DNA from: Fusobacterium naviforme
GTDB lineage: Bacteria; Bacillota; Clostridia; Lachnospirales; Lachnospiraceae
DNA: 64,000 nucleotides
NCBI GenBank assembly: GCA_003014445.1
Contig: PYGH01000004.1
Span: 62,001 to 126,000, forward strand
Reading direction: 5' to 3'
A program made the translations under genes and the position numbers. A model generated the notes under the pieces. The model did no database searches. It saw nothing but the letters and a program-made list of their open reading frames with translations, and was not told the origin of the DNA. Below, one piece after another: positions 18,423 through 27,243 of the stretch (position 1 is the stretch's first letter; every line of letters begins with the position of its first letter).

Positions 18423-18469
18423 TAAAAAACAGCCATCCAAACGCGACTTCTGCCGCGTCGGATGGCTGT
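18423..18469. terminator. Terminator downstream of dapF
   Basis: ACAGCCATCC (18429-18438) pairs with GGATGGCTGT (18460-18469), extended by an inner ACGCG/CGCGT stem; on the minus strand it is followed by TTTTTT. It separates dapF from carAB. Confidence 0.85.
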
Positions 18470-18473
18470 ATTT

Positions 18474-19280
18474 TTACACTTTGATTTCTCCCTGAAACAC
18501 TTCTACTGCAGGTCCGGTCATCCGATAATGTCCGTCCGCAGCTTCTTCGATCAGCAGGTCTCCGCCAAGGAGATGCACCGTGACCCGCCTGTCACAGAGC
18601 CCCGCCCGCATACTGGCGCAGGCACTGGCTGTGGCGCCGGTTCCGCAGGCGAGCGTCTCTCCGCTGCCCCGCTCCCAGACACGCATATGGAGATGCTGCC
18701 TGTCCTCCACATAGATAAATTCAGAATTCACTCCCTCCGGAAAACGAGGGTGATGCTCATAAAGAGGACCGATTTCCGACAGCGGAAGTGCGAGCAGAGC
18801 CTCGCGGGAGCTCACATAGTACACCGCGTGGGGATTGCCCAGCTGCACTGCAATCATCTCCTGCCAGGAGCCGTTTACATGGATCTTCTCTGTGACGGAA
18901 TCGGAAATAACAGCCTCACCCATATCCACGGTGACACTCTCACAGATCCCGTTCTCTGTATGAATCTCCAGACTGCGAAGTCCCGCAGCGGTCTCAAGCA
19001 GCATCTCCCGCTTCCGGCAGATCCCGTGGTCATATGCATACTTTCCGACGCAGCGCGCGCCGTTTCCGCACATCTTTCCCTCCGAGCCGTCCGCATTGAA
19101 CATACGCATACGAAGATCCGCGCGCTCCGAGGGACAGATCAGGATCAGTCCGTCCGAGCCAATGCCAAAATGACGGTCACTCACGCGAACCGCAAGCTCC
19201 GACGGATGCTCCACCTTCTCCTCAAAACAATCGACATAGACATAGTCATTTCCTATGCCCTGCATCTTCGTAAATTTCAT
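18474..19280 (-). CDS. dapF: Diaminopimelate epimerase
   Basis: 268 residues from ATG 19280 (MKFTKMQGIGNDYVYVD), chosen because AAGGAG lies upstream and the family N-terminus begins here; sequence further upstream is promoter. The two catalytic Cys are in EGKMCGNGARCVGKYAYD and ETLACGTGATAS. It converts LL- to meso-diaminopimelate for peptidoglycan and lysine. Length matches the family. Single gene with its own promoter and terminator. Confidence 0.97.
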   Translation of the reverse strand: MKFTKMQGIGNDYVYVDCFEEKVEHPSELAVRVSDRHFGIGSDGLILICPSERADLRMRMFNADGSEGKMCGNGARCVGKYAYDHGICRKREMLLETAAGLRSLEIHTENGICESVTVDMGEAVISDSVTEKIHVNGSWQEMIAVQLGNPHAVYYVSSREALLALPLSEIGPLYEHHPRFPEGVNSEFIYVEDRQHLHMRVWERGSGETLACGTGATASACASMRAGLCDRRVTVHLLGGDLLIEEAADGHYRMTGPAVEVFQGEIKV

Positions 19281-19314
19281 GCCGCTCCTTCTGCTCTTCA
19301 TCTGATTCTGCGCC

Positions 19315-19343
19315 ATCATAGCAATTTTCAAAATATCTGTCAA
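19315..19343 (-). promoter_or_regulatory. Promoter of dapF
   Basis: TTGACA (19343-19338), 17-base spacer, TATGAT (19320-19315) on the minus strand, giving a leader of about 28 bases. Confidence 0.8.
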
Positions 19344-19450
19344 TGCAATGTGACCATATCTATGCTATTCTTGTCTATAGAGGTAGAAGCCCCTGAATCA
19401 GCGTTCACGACACAGTCAAAATACGCTTACCAAAGAAATGGAGACTCCTT

Positions 19451-20461
19451 ATGAAAAAACATATTTACAGCATCCTTTCCCCGGTGATCCGCACTCTGTC
19501 AGTTCTTTTTATCGGAAGCTCTCTGCTTCTGACTGCCTGCGGCGGCTCCTCCAGAGCGGCGAAAACCGCAGGGGCTGCTGCGGACTATCCCGCACAGGCA
19601 GCCTATGAGGAGACCGCGCTCTCCGGCGCCCCTGCGGCGGCATATGATTACAGCGCAGACTCTGCCGCGCGAAACAGCGAAAAGGAAGCAAACCCTGAGG
19701 GGGACGCGGGGACAGACAGCAGTGCGATGCAGGCCGCAGCCGGCCGAAAGCTTATAAAGACCGTGAACTTAAGTCTCGAGAGCACAGATTTCGATCTGCT
19801 GCTCCAGAGCATACAGAAGCGCGTCGCGACGCTCGGCGGCTACATTGAGAGCAGCTGGGTGGACGGAAGCTCCATGCTGGATTCCGACTACACACTCTAC
19901 GGCAGCGGAAATTACTACGGACGAAGCGCCTCCCTCACTCTGCGCGTTCCCTCTGCACAGCTGGACGGCTTCCTCACGGAACTGGACGGTCTCGGCAATG
20001 TCACCTCACGCTCCGAGCAGGTTGAGGATGTCACCCTTCAGTACACGGACATTGAGAGCCATAAAGAGGCGCTGAACGCCGAGCGCGAGCGACTGCTCGC
20101 ACTGATGGCAGATGCAGAATCCATGGATGCGATCATCGCCATACAGACCCGCCTCTCAGAGATCGAATACGAGCTCAACTCCTACGAATCACAGCTTCGC
20201 CTCTACGACAATCAGGTAGACTACTCCAGTATCTATCTGGATCTGCACGAGGTGAAGAGCTACAGCGCCACAGAAAAGGCCACCGTCAGCACGCGGATAC
20301 AGCGGGGACTCGCGCAAAACGCAGATGCGTTCTTCACTGCACTGACCGATCTCTTCGTGGGCCTCATCACGGGCCTTCCTTTCCTGATCCCCGTCCTGCT
20401 CCTGCTCTATCTCATCTTCCGTCTTCTGAAAAAGCTGAAGAAGAAGATCTGGAAGCTCTGA
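19451..20461 (+). CDS. DUF4349 lipoprotein
   Basis: 336 residues. The signal peptide ends in the lipobox LLTAC (Cys30); a disordered Ala/Ser-rich stretch follows to about residue 95. Residues about 96-260 are the DUF4349 domain (KLIKTVNLSLESTDFDLLLQ..., GGYIESS, SLTLRVPSAQLDGFL) with a coiled-coil hairpin around ESHKEALNAERERLLALM, and a C-terminal transmembrane helix (FLIPVLLLLYLIFRLL) with a Lys-rich tail. Function unknown; an envelope protein. Its last 50 bases overlap, antisense, the end of the converging aminotransferase gene. Confidence 0.9.
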   Translation: MKKHIYSILSPVIRTLSVLFIGSSLLLTACGGSSRAAKTAGAAADYPAQAAYEETALSGAPAAAYDYSADSAARNSEKEANPEGDAGTDSSAMQAAAGRKLIKTVNLSLESTDFDLLLQSIQKRVATLGGYIESSWVDGSSMLDSDYTLYGSGNYYGRSASLTLRVPSAQLDGFLTELDGLGNVTSRSEQVEDVTLQYTDIESHKEALNAERERLLALMADAESMDAIIAIQTRLSEIEYELNSYESQLRLYDNQVDYSSIYLDLHEVKSYSATEKATVSTRIQRGLAQNADAFFTALTDLFVGLITGLPFLIPVLLLLYLIFRLLKKLKKKIWKL

Positions 20462-21659
20462 GCGCGCTCCCGAAGCACTCTTCCGCGATGGCCTGCAGGG
20501 CCGGAAGCGAGCGCTCTATCATCCTGTGAGACACACAGTATGCCATGCGCACATAGCTGGGACAGGCAAAGGAGCTGCAGGGCACCACGAGCACGTGATA
20601 TTTTTTACAGAGCGCCGCAAAGCTCCTGTCATCCCCATCCGGCGCCTTCACCAACAGATAGAAGGCGCCCTGTGGAGGCACACAGTAAAAGCCGAGCTCC
20701 GACATGGCTCCGTAAAGCAGTTTCCTGTTTCTGTCGTAGGCTGCGACATCCGCGCGCTCATGCAGACAGCGCATCAGCACTCTCTGTATCAGCGAGGGCG
20801 CATTGACAAAGCCGCAAATTCTGTTTGCGACAGTCGCAGCCTCCGCGAGCGCCTCTGCCTCCGGCACCGTATCCGGCACGAGGAGCCAGCCGATGCGCTC
20901 CCCCGGAAGTGACAGAGACTTTGAGTAGGAGTACACAACGACCGCATGAGGAATGAGAGCGGGTACCCACGGAACCTCTGTGCTGTCGTAAACCAGCTCG
21001 CGGTAGGGCTCGTCCGAAATGGTGAGGATCACGCTGTGAAAGCGCCGCTCCCCCTCTTCTATGAGCGCATTCAGGCGCCGCAGCGTCTCTTCCGTGTAAA
21101 CAACCCCGGAGGGATTGTTCGGTGTATTGATGAGAACCGCCTTTGTGCGTGCACTAAGCGCTTCGGAGAAGGCCGCGAGATCCGGCTGAAAGCTCTCCGT
21201 ATCCGCCGCCACCACCACAAGCCTTCCCCCGTAGTTCCCGACATAATTCCTGTATTCCGAGAAAAAGGGAGCAAATACAATCACCTCATCCCCAAGATTC
21301 AGAATCGTCTTCAGCAAGATGTTGAGCCCCGCCGCCGCACCAGCTGTCATAATGAGCTGCTTTTCTGTATATGCAGTCTGAAAGCGCTCATTCAGAGACT
21401 CCGCCACGGCTCTTCGCACCTCCGGAAATCCTGCATTGCTCATATAGCCGTGTATCAGGCGGGGATCCTCATGCTCCAGTATCTCCTCCGCCGCATACCT
21501 CACCGCCTCCGGCGCCGGTACATTCGGGTTGCCTAGGCTGTAGTCGTACACCTGCTCTCTCCCGTATTCCACCGCGAGGCGATTGCCCTCCTCAAACATC
21601 TCACGTATCACGGAATTGCTTTGAAGAAGATCACGCATCGATTCAGAAATATAACTCAT
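20412..21659 (-). CDS. PLP-dependent aminotransferase, class I/II (aspartate aminotransferase-like)
   Basis: 415 residues. Fold-type I features: GAAAGLNILLKTIL, NTPNNPSGVVYTEE, the SDEPYRELVYD strand and the PLP lysine in SYSKSLSLPGERIGW, with the arginine near SYVRMAYCVS for the substrate carboxylate. Likely an aspartate/aromatic or other amino-acid transaminase; exact substrate not readable. The last about 17 residues (Ser-rich) extend over the converging lipoprotein gene and look non-conserved. It is the last gene of the cda operon, 27 bases after the polymerase-like gene. Confidence 0.92.
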   Translation of the reverse strand: MSYISESMRDLLQSNSVIREMFEEGNRLAVEYGREQVYDYSLGNPNVPAPEAVRYAAEEILEHEDPRLIHGYMSNAGFPEVRRAVAESLNERFQTAYTEKQLIMTAGAAAGLNILLKTILNLGDEVIVFAPFFSEYRNYVGNYGGRLVVVAADTESFQPDLAAFSEALSARTKAVLINTPNNPSGVVYTEETLRRLNALIEEGERRFHSVILTISDEPYRELVYDSTEVPWVPALIPHAVVVYSYSKSLSLPGERIGWLLVPDTVPEAEALAEAATVANRICGFVNAPSLIQRVLMRCLHERADVAAYDRNRKLLYGAMSELGFYCVPPQGAFYLLVKAPDGDDRSFAALCKKYHVLVVPCSSFACPSYVRMAYCVSHRMIERSLPALQAIAEECFGSALRASRSSSSAFSEDGR

Positions 21660-21686
21660 AAAATCTCCCTTCCGGGACCCTCGGTC

Positions 21687-22967
21687 TCAGCGCCTTCTGC
21701 CGCGCACAAAGAGATAGAGCGCTGCAGTCTCGATAAAGTAAAACCAGGTCGCCGGATTGGAAAACCAGGTTGTAAAAAAGGAAAGTGCCATATAGAGAGC
21801 AAACTGCGCATAGAAGACGGAAAAAAGCGGGTGATGCTCCTGTAAAAGTCTCTCCTCCAGATAAAAGGACAGTATCCCCAGCAGTGCAGCAAACACGACG
21901 ATACCCAGCATGCCGAAATCGTACCACGCGTCATAAAAAAGAGTGACTGTCGTGAGCTCCGTCTTCGTCACGTACAGCGGAAAGCTCGCAAGAGACGGAA
22001 ACACGAACTTGAGTCCCGTCAGCGCCCAGAGCGGAAAAAGCATGCGCAGACCAAGCGTATGTGCAGGCAAATCCCGGATGAGGCAGTTCAGATTGTCATA
22101 GTTATTTGCAATATAAATATAGGGCTGACTCAGAAAAATGGGAAGAGACCGCTTCATCTCAAAGATATCGTTCAAATAACTGACGCTATGGCTCCGCGCA
22201 AGCGTGAGCAGCACATACAAAAGAAGCAGTGTGAGCCCTGCCGGCAGCGCAATCCAGAGCGGAAGCTGTCCCCGCTCCAGTGTGAGCAGCGTGAAGGCCG
22301 CGGTCACCGCGGCAAGGATCAGCTGAAATCTCGACACACAGAGCAGAGGTATGAGAAAGGAGCAGACAACACAGAGCAGCACGCCCAGTGTTCTTCGCTG
22401 GCTGAGCTCCCGCTCCGTCTCAAACCACAGCACGGCGAGGGATGGCACAAGCACACAGGATACAGTGAAGTAGTGCACTCCGCTCACATGAAAATATGAA
22501 TAGGCATGGGGCACGCCGCGCACAAGGAGCGGAACATAGCCCAGCAGACGGACCTCCAGCAAAAACGCAATCCATGAGATGAGGGTGATGCCGACAATCG
22601 CAAGAAAGAGTCTCCCGCTGTTCAGAGATCTGCTTCTCCGTCCCCGCTGCCTGACTGCTGCATGTCCCGCGTTGAGCCTGCACAGCTCAAAAGCCAACCA
22701 GAACACGGTATAGGCGAGAAAGAGCGCTGCCCATGTCTGCCACTCCCAGCTGGTCTGCAATTTTGATAGCTTCAGACAGGATATCCCCTGACCGCCGACA
22801 AAACCCAGAGAATAGAGCGCTCTCAGATGCAGCAGCGTGCCCCCTCTCCGCATATCTGAGAGAAAGAGCACCAGAGCAGCAAAGATTAAAACAAACCCGG
22901 ATAAAGCATACTGCGCTATCCGGGCAAACAGAAAACTGGAAAGATACGATATGAGATAAACTGGCAT
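21687..22967 (-). CDS. O-antigen/oligosaccharide repeat-unit polymerase-like membrane protein
   Basis: 426 residues with roughly ten to twelve hydrophobic helices and a large extracellular loop around residues 300-330 (IYIANNYDNLNCLIRDLPAHTLG), the pattern of Wzy-like polymerases. These join surface polysaccharide repeat units outside the membrane. The call rests on topology and weak sequence resemblance only; no other glycan genes are in the window. It begins 4 bases after the HPr stop, so it is in the same operon as cdaA/cdaR. Confidence 0.7.
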   Translation of the reverse strand: MPVYLISYLSSFLFARIAQYALSGFVLIFAALVLFLSDMRRGGTLLHLRALYSLGFVGGQGISCLKLSKLQTSWEWQTWAALFLAYTVFWLAFELCRLNAGHAAVRQRGRRSRSLNSGRLFLAIVGITLISWIAFLLEVRLLGYVPLLVRGVPHAYSYFHVSGVHYFTVSCVLVPSLAVLWFETERELSQRRTLGVLLCVVCSFLIPLLCVSRFQLILAAVTAAFTLLTLERGQLPLWIALPAGLTLLLLYVLLTLARSHSVSYLNDIFEMKRSLPIFLSQPYIYIANNYDNLNCLIRDLPAHTLGLRMLFPLWALTGLKFVFPSLASFPLYVTKTELTTVTLFYDAWYDFGMLGIVVFAALLGILSFYLEERLLQEHHPLFSVFYAQFALYMALSFFTTWFSNPATWFYFIETAALYLFVRGRRR

Positions 22968-22971
22968 ACGC

Positions 22972-23241
22972 TCACTCTGCCTCTCCGAAGCCTCTCTCCG
23001 TCAGGGCAACCATCGCTGCGAGCGCAGCATCCTCATCCTCTCCCGTGCAGCGGTACTCAATCTCATCCCCGCACTTCACACAGGCTCCGAGTACACTCAA
23101 TACGCTCTTCGCATTTGCCTCGTTCTCCTGAAACAGAAGCTCCACTCTGCACTTGTACTTCAGAGCCTCCTTGCACAGATTTCCTGCCGGTCTCAGATGA
23201 AGTCCACTGGGATTATGCACCGTAACCTTCTGACTGACCAT
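22972..23241 (-). CDS. HPr-family phosphocarrier protein
   Basis: 89 residues. His15 lies in GLHLRPAG (phosphorylated by enzyme I) with Arg17, and Ser46 lies in NAKSVLSVL (HPr kinase site), so both regulatory sites of Firmicutes HPr are present. Leu16 replaces the usual Ala. It may serve the sugar PTS or be a dedicated regulator; no PTS genes are nearby and it is embedded between cdaR and a membrane polymerase gene. Confidence 0.9.
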   Translation of the reverse strand: MVSQKVTVHNPSGLHLRPAGNLCKEALKYKCRVELLFQENEANAKSVLSVLGACVKCGDEIEYRCTGEDEDAALAAMVALTERGFGEAE

Positions 23242-23271
23242 AGCTCTCCTCCCCTGTTCTGCAATCGATTT

Positions 23272-24720
23272 TCACTGCTGATTTGCCTTGGTTTTACTGC
23301 TCTTGCCCGCTTCTGACGCAGCAGCTGTATGATCCTTTCCGGCAGTAGCGGCCTCCGATTCAGCCTCACCATGCGGAGTCTCCCCGGCGCTCTCATCTGC
23401 GGGTCCCACAGTTTCCTTCTGTGAGCTCTCATCCTGCGTCTCCTCCGCTGCTCTCGTCGTTACAGCCTGTGCACCGGGCCCCTCATTTTCCGGACTGACT
23501 ACCACGGTAAAGGGTGTGACAGATGCGACTGTCGTTCCCTCCGGCGCGGTGAGCCTCAGCTCACCCGCATGAAGCCCAACACCAAAGCCTGTAAGGTCAA
23601 TATACGCCTTTAAATCCGCTGCGTCTACCTCTGCCAGTTCCTCCGGAAGACCACTCAGCTCCACAGAGAGCAGATCCGGCGTCAGCTGATATACATAATC
23701 CTCCCTTTTGCCCCGCGTATCGATCCCGCTGGCGAGCGAGAGCTGAAACGCCTTTGTGTTCAGAGCCTCCACCTTCAGCGTCACCACGATGATAGGATTG
23801 CCGCTGACTGTTACGCCATCCGGAAGGAAATGATTCAAATCCAGCGTCACATCCTTGTCTTCCCTGGCCCCCTCAATGCTGAGCATGGGGCCGGACACCT
23901 TCAGCTCTGTGAGATTCTCCAGCAGACTGTGCTCTCCTACAACAGCCACGGACTTCACACTACACTCTGTCCCACTGAGACGAAAGCCCTCCGCAGCCTC
24001 TCCGCTCACTGTAAAGCTGAGCGGCAGGCTCTTTCCCCGAAGCATGTCAATGTCATAATAGATCTCCTTCGGCTCTACGGAGATCTCCCCCTCCGCAAAG
24101 GAAATCTCATTTCCATTTGCGTCATAATAGGTGACATCTGCATGGCCCATTTGATCGTCCGAGATACCCTCAACACTGACCCGGACACCTGCCGAGCTGA
24201 TCCTGCCGACCTGTGACACTGGGCCGCTGACCATAACTGTCGCAGGCGTGAGTGTCATACTTCCCACCTCGAAGCCATCCGCCGGAGTCCCGTCGGTTGC
24301 GGTTGTGAGCGAGAAGCTCTTATTCTGGATATCCTCCGTGAGAACCCGAACCACCCCCGGCCGTGCAGTCGGTGTGCCGCTGATCAGCTCCTTGTTCCTC
24401 ATGACCTCTACCGTGACCGGAACAGAGCCGGTCACCGCATAGAGATCGCGCAGATCGATGCTCGCGCGAAAATCATCCGCGGTGATACGATAGGCGTCTC
24501 TGGTTCTCACCTGATAGCTCACCACTACTGTCTCACCATTCTGCACCTCGTAGGCCTTGCCTGCATTGCTCAGGACATCTCCGTTTACAACATTCAGACT
24601 GACCGTCTTGGTTCTCGTTACCTCCGGATTTGAGATATTGACGACAGCCAGCCAGATAATAAAGGCCAATCCTACCGAAAGGAGCTTCAGACTCAGATTA
24701 TTGACCACTCTTTCTTTCAT
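23272..24720 (-). CDS. cdaR: CdaR: YbbR-domain regulator of c-di-AMP synthase
   Basis: 482 residues. One N-terminal transmembrane helix (about residues 8-27, LSLKLLSVGLAFIIWLAV) followed by four YbbR repeats outside the membrane (repeated V-SG-V/L-G patterns such as VMVSGPVSQVGRI and LKVSGPMLSIEGA), then a disordered Glu/Ala/Ser tail from about residue 425. CdaR binds and modulates CdaA. The start overlaps the cdaA end by 23 bases, as in other Firmicutes. Confidence 0.93.
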   Translation of the reverse strand: MKERVVNNLSLKLLSVGLAFIIWLAVVNISNPEVTRTKTVSLNVVNGDVLSNAGKAYEVQNGETVVVSYQVRTRDAYRITADDFRASIDLRDLYAVTGSVPVTVEVMRNKELISGTPTARPGVVRVLTEDIQNKSFSLTTATDGTPADGFEVGSMTLTPATVMVSGPVSQVGRISSAGVRVSVEGISDDQMGHADVTYYDANGNEISFAEGEISVEPKEIYYDIDMLRGKSLPLSFTVSGEAAEGFRLSGTECSVKSVAVVGEHSLLENLTELKVSGPMLSIEGAREDKDVTLDLNHFLPDGVTVSGNPIIVVTLKVEALNTKAFQLSLASGIDTRGKREDYVYQLTPDLLSVELSGLPEELAEVDAADLKAYIDLTGFGVGLHAGELRLTAPEGTTVASVTPFTVVVSPENEGPGAQAVTTRAAEETQDESSQKETVGPADESAGETPHGEAESEAATAGKDHTAAASEAGKSSKTKANQQ

Positions 24721-25582
24721 TCTTCCCCTTCCCTCTCAGAAAGCTGAAGCCAAAACGCCTCTGAGGCTCCTGCTCTGCTGTCAGTCCCTGCAGAATGCCG
24801 CGTAGCGTATCTGCGTCACGGATCACCGTCAGCCTTCCATTGCGGGCCACTGATACCTTGCCTGTCTCCTCAGAAACCACAATCGTGACCGAGTCTGTCG
24901 TCTCGCTGATTCCGATGGCTGCGCGGTGACGTGTGCCGAGTTCCTTTGAGATGGACAGATTGTCCGAGAGCGGCAGATAACAGGTCGCCGAAGCAATCGT
25001 ATTGCCCCGGATAATCACCGCTCCGTCATGCAGAGGCGTGTTGTGCTCAAAAATATTGATGAGCAGCTGACTGGAGACAATGCCGTTGATATCAATTCCG
25101 GTTCTGACGATGTCCCCCAGAGAAATCTCCTGCTCTATCACCATCAGCGCACCTGTCTTCGCGCGCCCCAACTCATAGGAGGCCTTCACCAGCTCATTAA
25201 TGGTATGTTCAGAAAACTGCGAGGCATCTGCATCATCCGCAATCATTTTATTGAAGGAGGTGAGAAAATTTCTGCTGCCAAGCTGTTCCAGCGCCTTTCT
25301 GAGCTCCGGCTGAAAGACGATGATCAGCGCCGTCACAGCGATGGTTGCGACCCGCCCCAGTATCCAGAGTATCGTGTCCAGATGCAGAATCACGCAGAAA
25401 ATCACAAAAGCAAAGATAAAGATCAGACCGCGCAGAAGGATCCACGCCTTTGTATCTCTGATCCAGTTTAAAAATTCATATGCCATCCAGGCGATCAGCG
25501 CAATCTCAATCACACCCGTCAGCGTGATTCTCGGCGCCATCCCGAGCATCGCCCTAAGATACTCCATCATCAGCTGCATCAC
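24698..25582 (-). CDS. cdaA: CdaA diadenylate cyclase
   Basis: 294 residues. Three N-terminal membrane helices (to about residue 95) precede a DisA-N cyclase domain with the catalytic DGA (LHDGAVIIRGN) and the RHR motif (GTRHRAAIGISE). It makes c-di-AMP from ATP; this messenger controls potassium, osmolytes and cell wall. The length is about 20 residues longer than B. subtilis CdaA, in a charged tail. It starts directly after the stop of the upstream membrane gene. No glmM follows cdaR, unlike the common cdaA-cdaR-glmM order. Confidence 0.97.
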   Translation of the reverse strand: MMQLMMEYLRAMLGMAPRITLTGVIEIALIAWMAYEFLNWIRDTKAWILLRGLIFIFAFVIFCVILHLDTILWILGRVATIAVTALIIVFQPELRKALEQLGSRNFLTSFNKMIADDADASQFSEHTINELVKASYELGRAKTGALMVIEQEISLGDIVRTGIDINGIVSSQLLINIFEHNTPLHDGAVIIRGNTIASATCYLPLSDNLSISKELGTRHRAAIGISETTDSVTIVVSEETGKVSVARNGRLTVIRDADTLRGILQGLTAEQEPQRRFGFSFLRGKGKNERKSGQ

Positions 25583-26554
25583 TTACCCCTTGTTCTTACT
25601 TCCGCCATCCCTGGCGCGCTTTGGCCGTCTGGCCGTATTGATCTTCTGTATCTTCAGATCCGGCGCGGAGACCGAGACCTTTGGAACCGCTTTTACATAG
25701 TAGTAATAATCATCATCCTCAAACTGCGTATACTCTGTCCGGCTGTAATCCACACTGAACACAAAGAAGCGGTACAGCTCCGCAGCACCCCCTGAGAGCA
25801 CACAGCCCAGAATGAGCGGAAGAATGTCAAGTTTAATGCCATAGAGAAATACACCGCCAAAAAAGACCAGAAGCAGCACCAGCATCCCCGCGAAAACAGC
25901 CCATTCCCAGGCATTGGAGACTGAGAGGGAATGGATCAGCCAGACCACAATTGCTGCCATCGCAAAAGCAATAATAAAGAGCAGCATTCCGCGGTTCATG
26001 ATGACACCGTTCAGCATCTGCACATATTTCTGTGCAATATCCACAGAGTCCACATTGGTCAGCGGACCGGCATTTCCCCGCACATACTGAAGAATATAGT
26101 AGATCACAACGCCGCAGCTCATGGGAATCACTGCTGCAAGCGCACCGCTGAGCCCGACCAGAATAGGAACAAGATAGGGAAGCTTCAGCACAAACAACAG
26201 CGGCGTAATGATCAGAAGGACACTGTCTCCCGGCGTAAAGCCGTAGTAGAGCAGTGCAACAATCAGAAGAAAAGCCGCTGTGAAAAGAGCAAATTCCAGA
26301 GACACCGCAAAGATATGCGCGAGCAGAAAGAAGGCGAGAATCCAGCAGATTCCGCCCCAGGGACAGAAGGCGGAGACAAAGGCAAGCGCCAGCGGAATAA
26401 ACGGCGCCCGCAGCGCCTTCATATAGCCCAGCGCACCATTTAAGAGGAGCATGGAACTAAGAGACAGCAAAAAGCGCAGCGCCATACTCACAGCGCTGCT
26501 ATATCTGCCGTACAGCTGTTTGACCCTGTCCCGAAGGACCAGAAGCTTAAGCAT
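25583..26554 (-). CDS. Polytopic membrane protein upstream of cdaA
   Basis: 323 residues with about eight hydrophobic helices between residues 20 and 265, then a soluble tail with an acidic/aromatic patch (FEDDDYYYYVKAV) and a basic end (RRPKRARDGGSKNKG). I do not recognise a named family. It overlaps the upstream gene by 8 bases and abuts cdaA, so it may link to c-di-AMP or envelope function. Confidence 0.75.
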   Translation of the reverse strand: MLKLLVLRDRVKQLYGRYSSAVSMALRFLLSLSSMLLLNGALGYMKALRAPFIPLALAFVSAFCPWGGICWILAFFLLAHIFAVSLEFALFTAAFLLIVALLYYGFTPGDSVLLIITPLLFVLKLPYLVPILVGLSGALAAVIPMSCGVVIYYILQYVRGNAGPLTNVDSVDIAQKYVQMLNGVIMNRGMLLFIIAFAMAAIVVWLIHSLSVSNAWEWAVFAGMLVLLLVFFGGVFLYGIKLDILPLILGCVLSGGAAELYRFFVFSVDYSRTEYTQFEDDDYYYYVKAVPKVSVSAPDLKIQKINTARRPKRARDGGSKNKG

Positions 26555-26978
26555 TTCTTCCGCCCTCCTTTATCAGCTCCCTCTGGCGATTCTGAATCTC
26601 ATAGCGCTTTTTCAGACGGTTCAGACGCGTGAGGTGCTTAAGACGTCTCTCCTTCGCCTCACTGTATTTTCTTCTGTATATGATGACTGTCAGCGCCTCA
26701 AACAATAACAGCCCCAGCACATAAAAAATCAGGATATGCTTCAGCTTTTCCAGCACATCCATCACATTCACCATGGACAGAATAGCCTCCAGCCGATAGA
26801 GAGAGAACACCCCGAGAAACAGTGCCGCACTCAGCGTATAGGCAAAAAAAGACTGAAGCACGTGCTTTGCCACATAGTCTCCGCGAAAATATTTCTGCGC
26901 GGGATTTTCCCTTCTGCCCTCGCGCTTCGCATATATGGCGATCTCATTCATCAGCCGGATTTTATCTTCGTTCAGCAT
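26547..26978 (-). CDS. Small membrane protein, first gene of the cda operon
   Basis: 143 residues from ATG 26978, with AAGGAAGG upstream. Two hydrophobic helices (about residues 48-66 and 84-104) lie between a charged N-terminus and a strongly basic C-terminal helix (EAKERRLKHLTRLNRLKKRYE). Function unknown. It leads the chain 26978-20412: this gene, membrane protein, cdaA, cdaR, HPr, polymerase-like, aminotransferase. Confidence 0.7.
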   Translation of the reverse strand: MLNEDKIRLMNEIAIYAKREGRRENPAQKYFRGDYVAKHVLQSFFAYTLSAALFLGVFSLYRLEAILSMVNVMDVLEKLKHILIFYVLGLLLFEALTVIIYRRKYSEAKERRLKHLTRLNRLKKRYEIQNRQRELIKEGGRNA

Positions 26979-27009
26979 GGATGAACCTTCCTTCCAGATG
27001 TTCGTTATC

Positions 27010-27018
27010 AGTATAGCA
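27010..27018 (-). promoter_or_regulatory. Extended -10 promoter of the cda operon (candidate)
   Basis: TGCTATACT on the minus strand (TGn extension plus TATACT), 32 bases before the first ATG. The -35 region is poor. Confidence 0.45.
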
Positions 27019-27172
27019 CAAAGCCATATTAAAAGGAAACTGACAACTTCTTTACTCTTTTCGCAAGATTTTCGGCTGTTTAAAAAGCTCGAGTCTGCCC
27101 GCCCGCGCATTTTCCCCTTCATGCAGAGCTCTCTCTCTTGCGGACAAATGACCGCATACAGCAAACTTTTTA

Positions 27173-27201
27173 TTGACCTGCACGGCTTCACATGTTAATA
27201 T
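27173..27201 (+). promoter_or_regulatory. Promoter of the AGCS symporter gene
   Basis: TTGACC (27173-27178), 17-base spacer, TAATAT (27196-27201), about 40 bases before the start codon. Confidence 0.75.
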
Positions 27202-27243
27202 GGGCGACAAAAGCCAAAAAGCACTTACTACGGGGGGGTTACT

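Noticed and set aside
19281..19343. Longer N-terminus for DapF
   Set aside because: The extra codons overlap the -35/-10 promoter and the family N-terminus starts at MKFTKMQGIGND.
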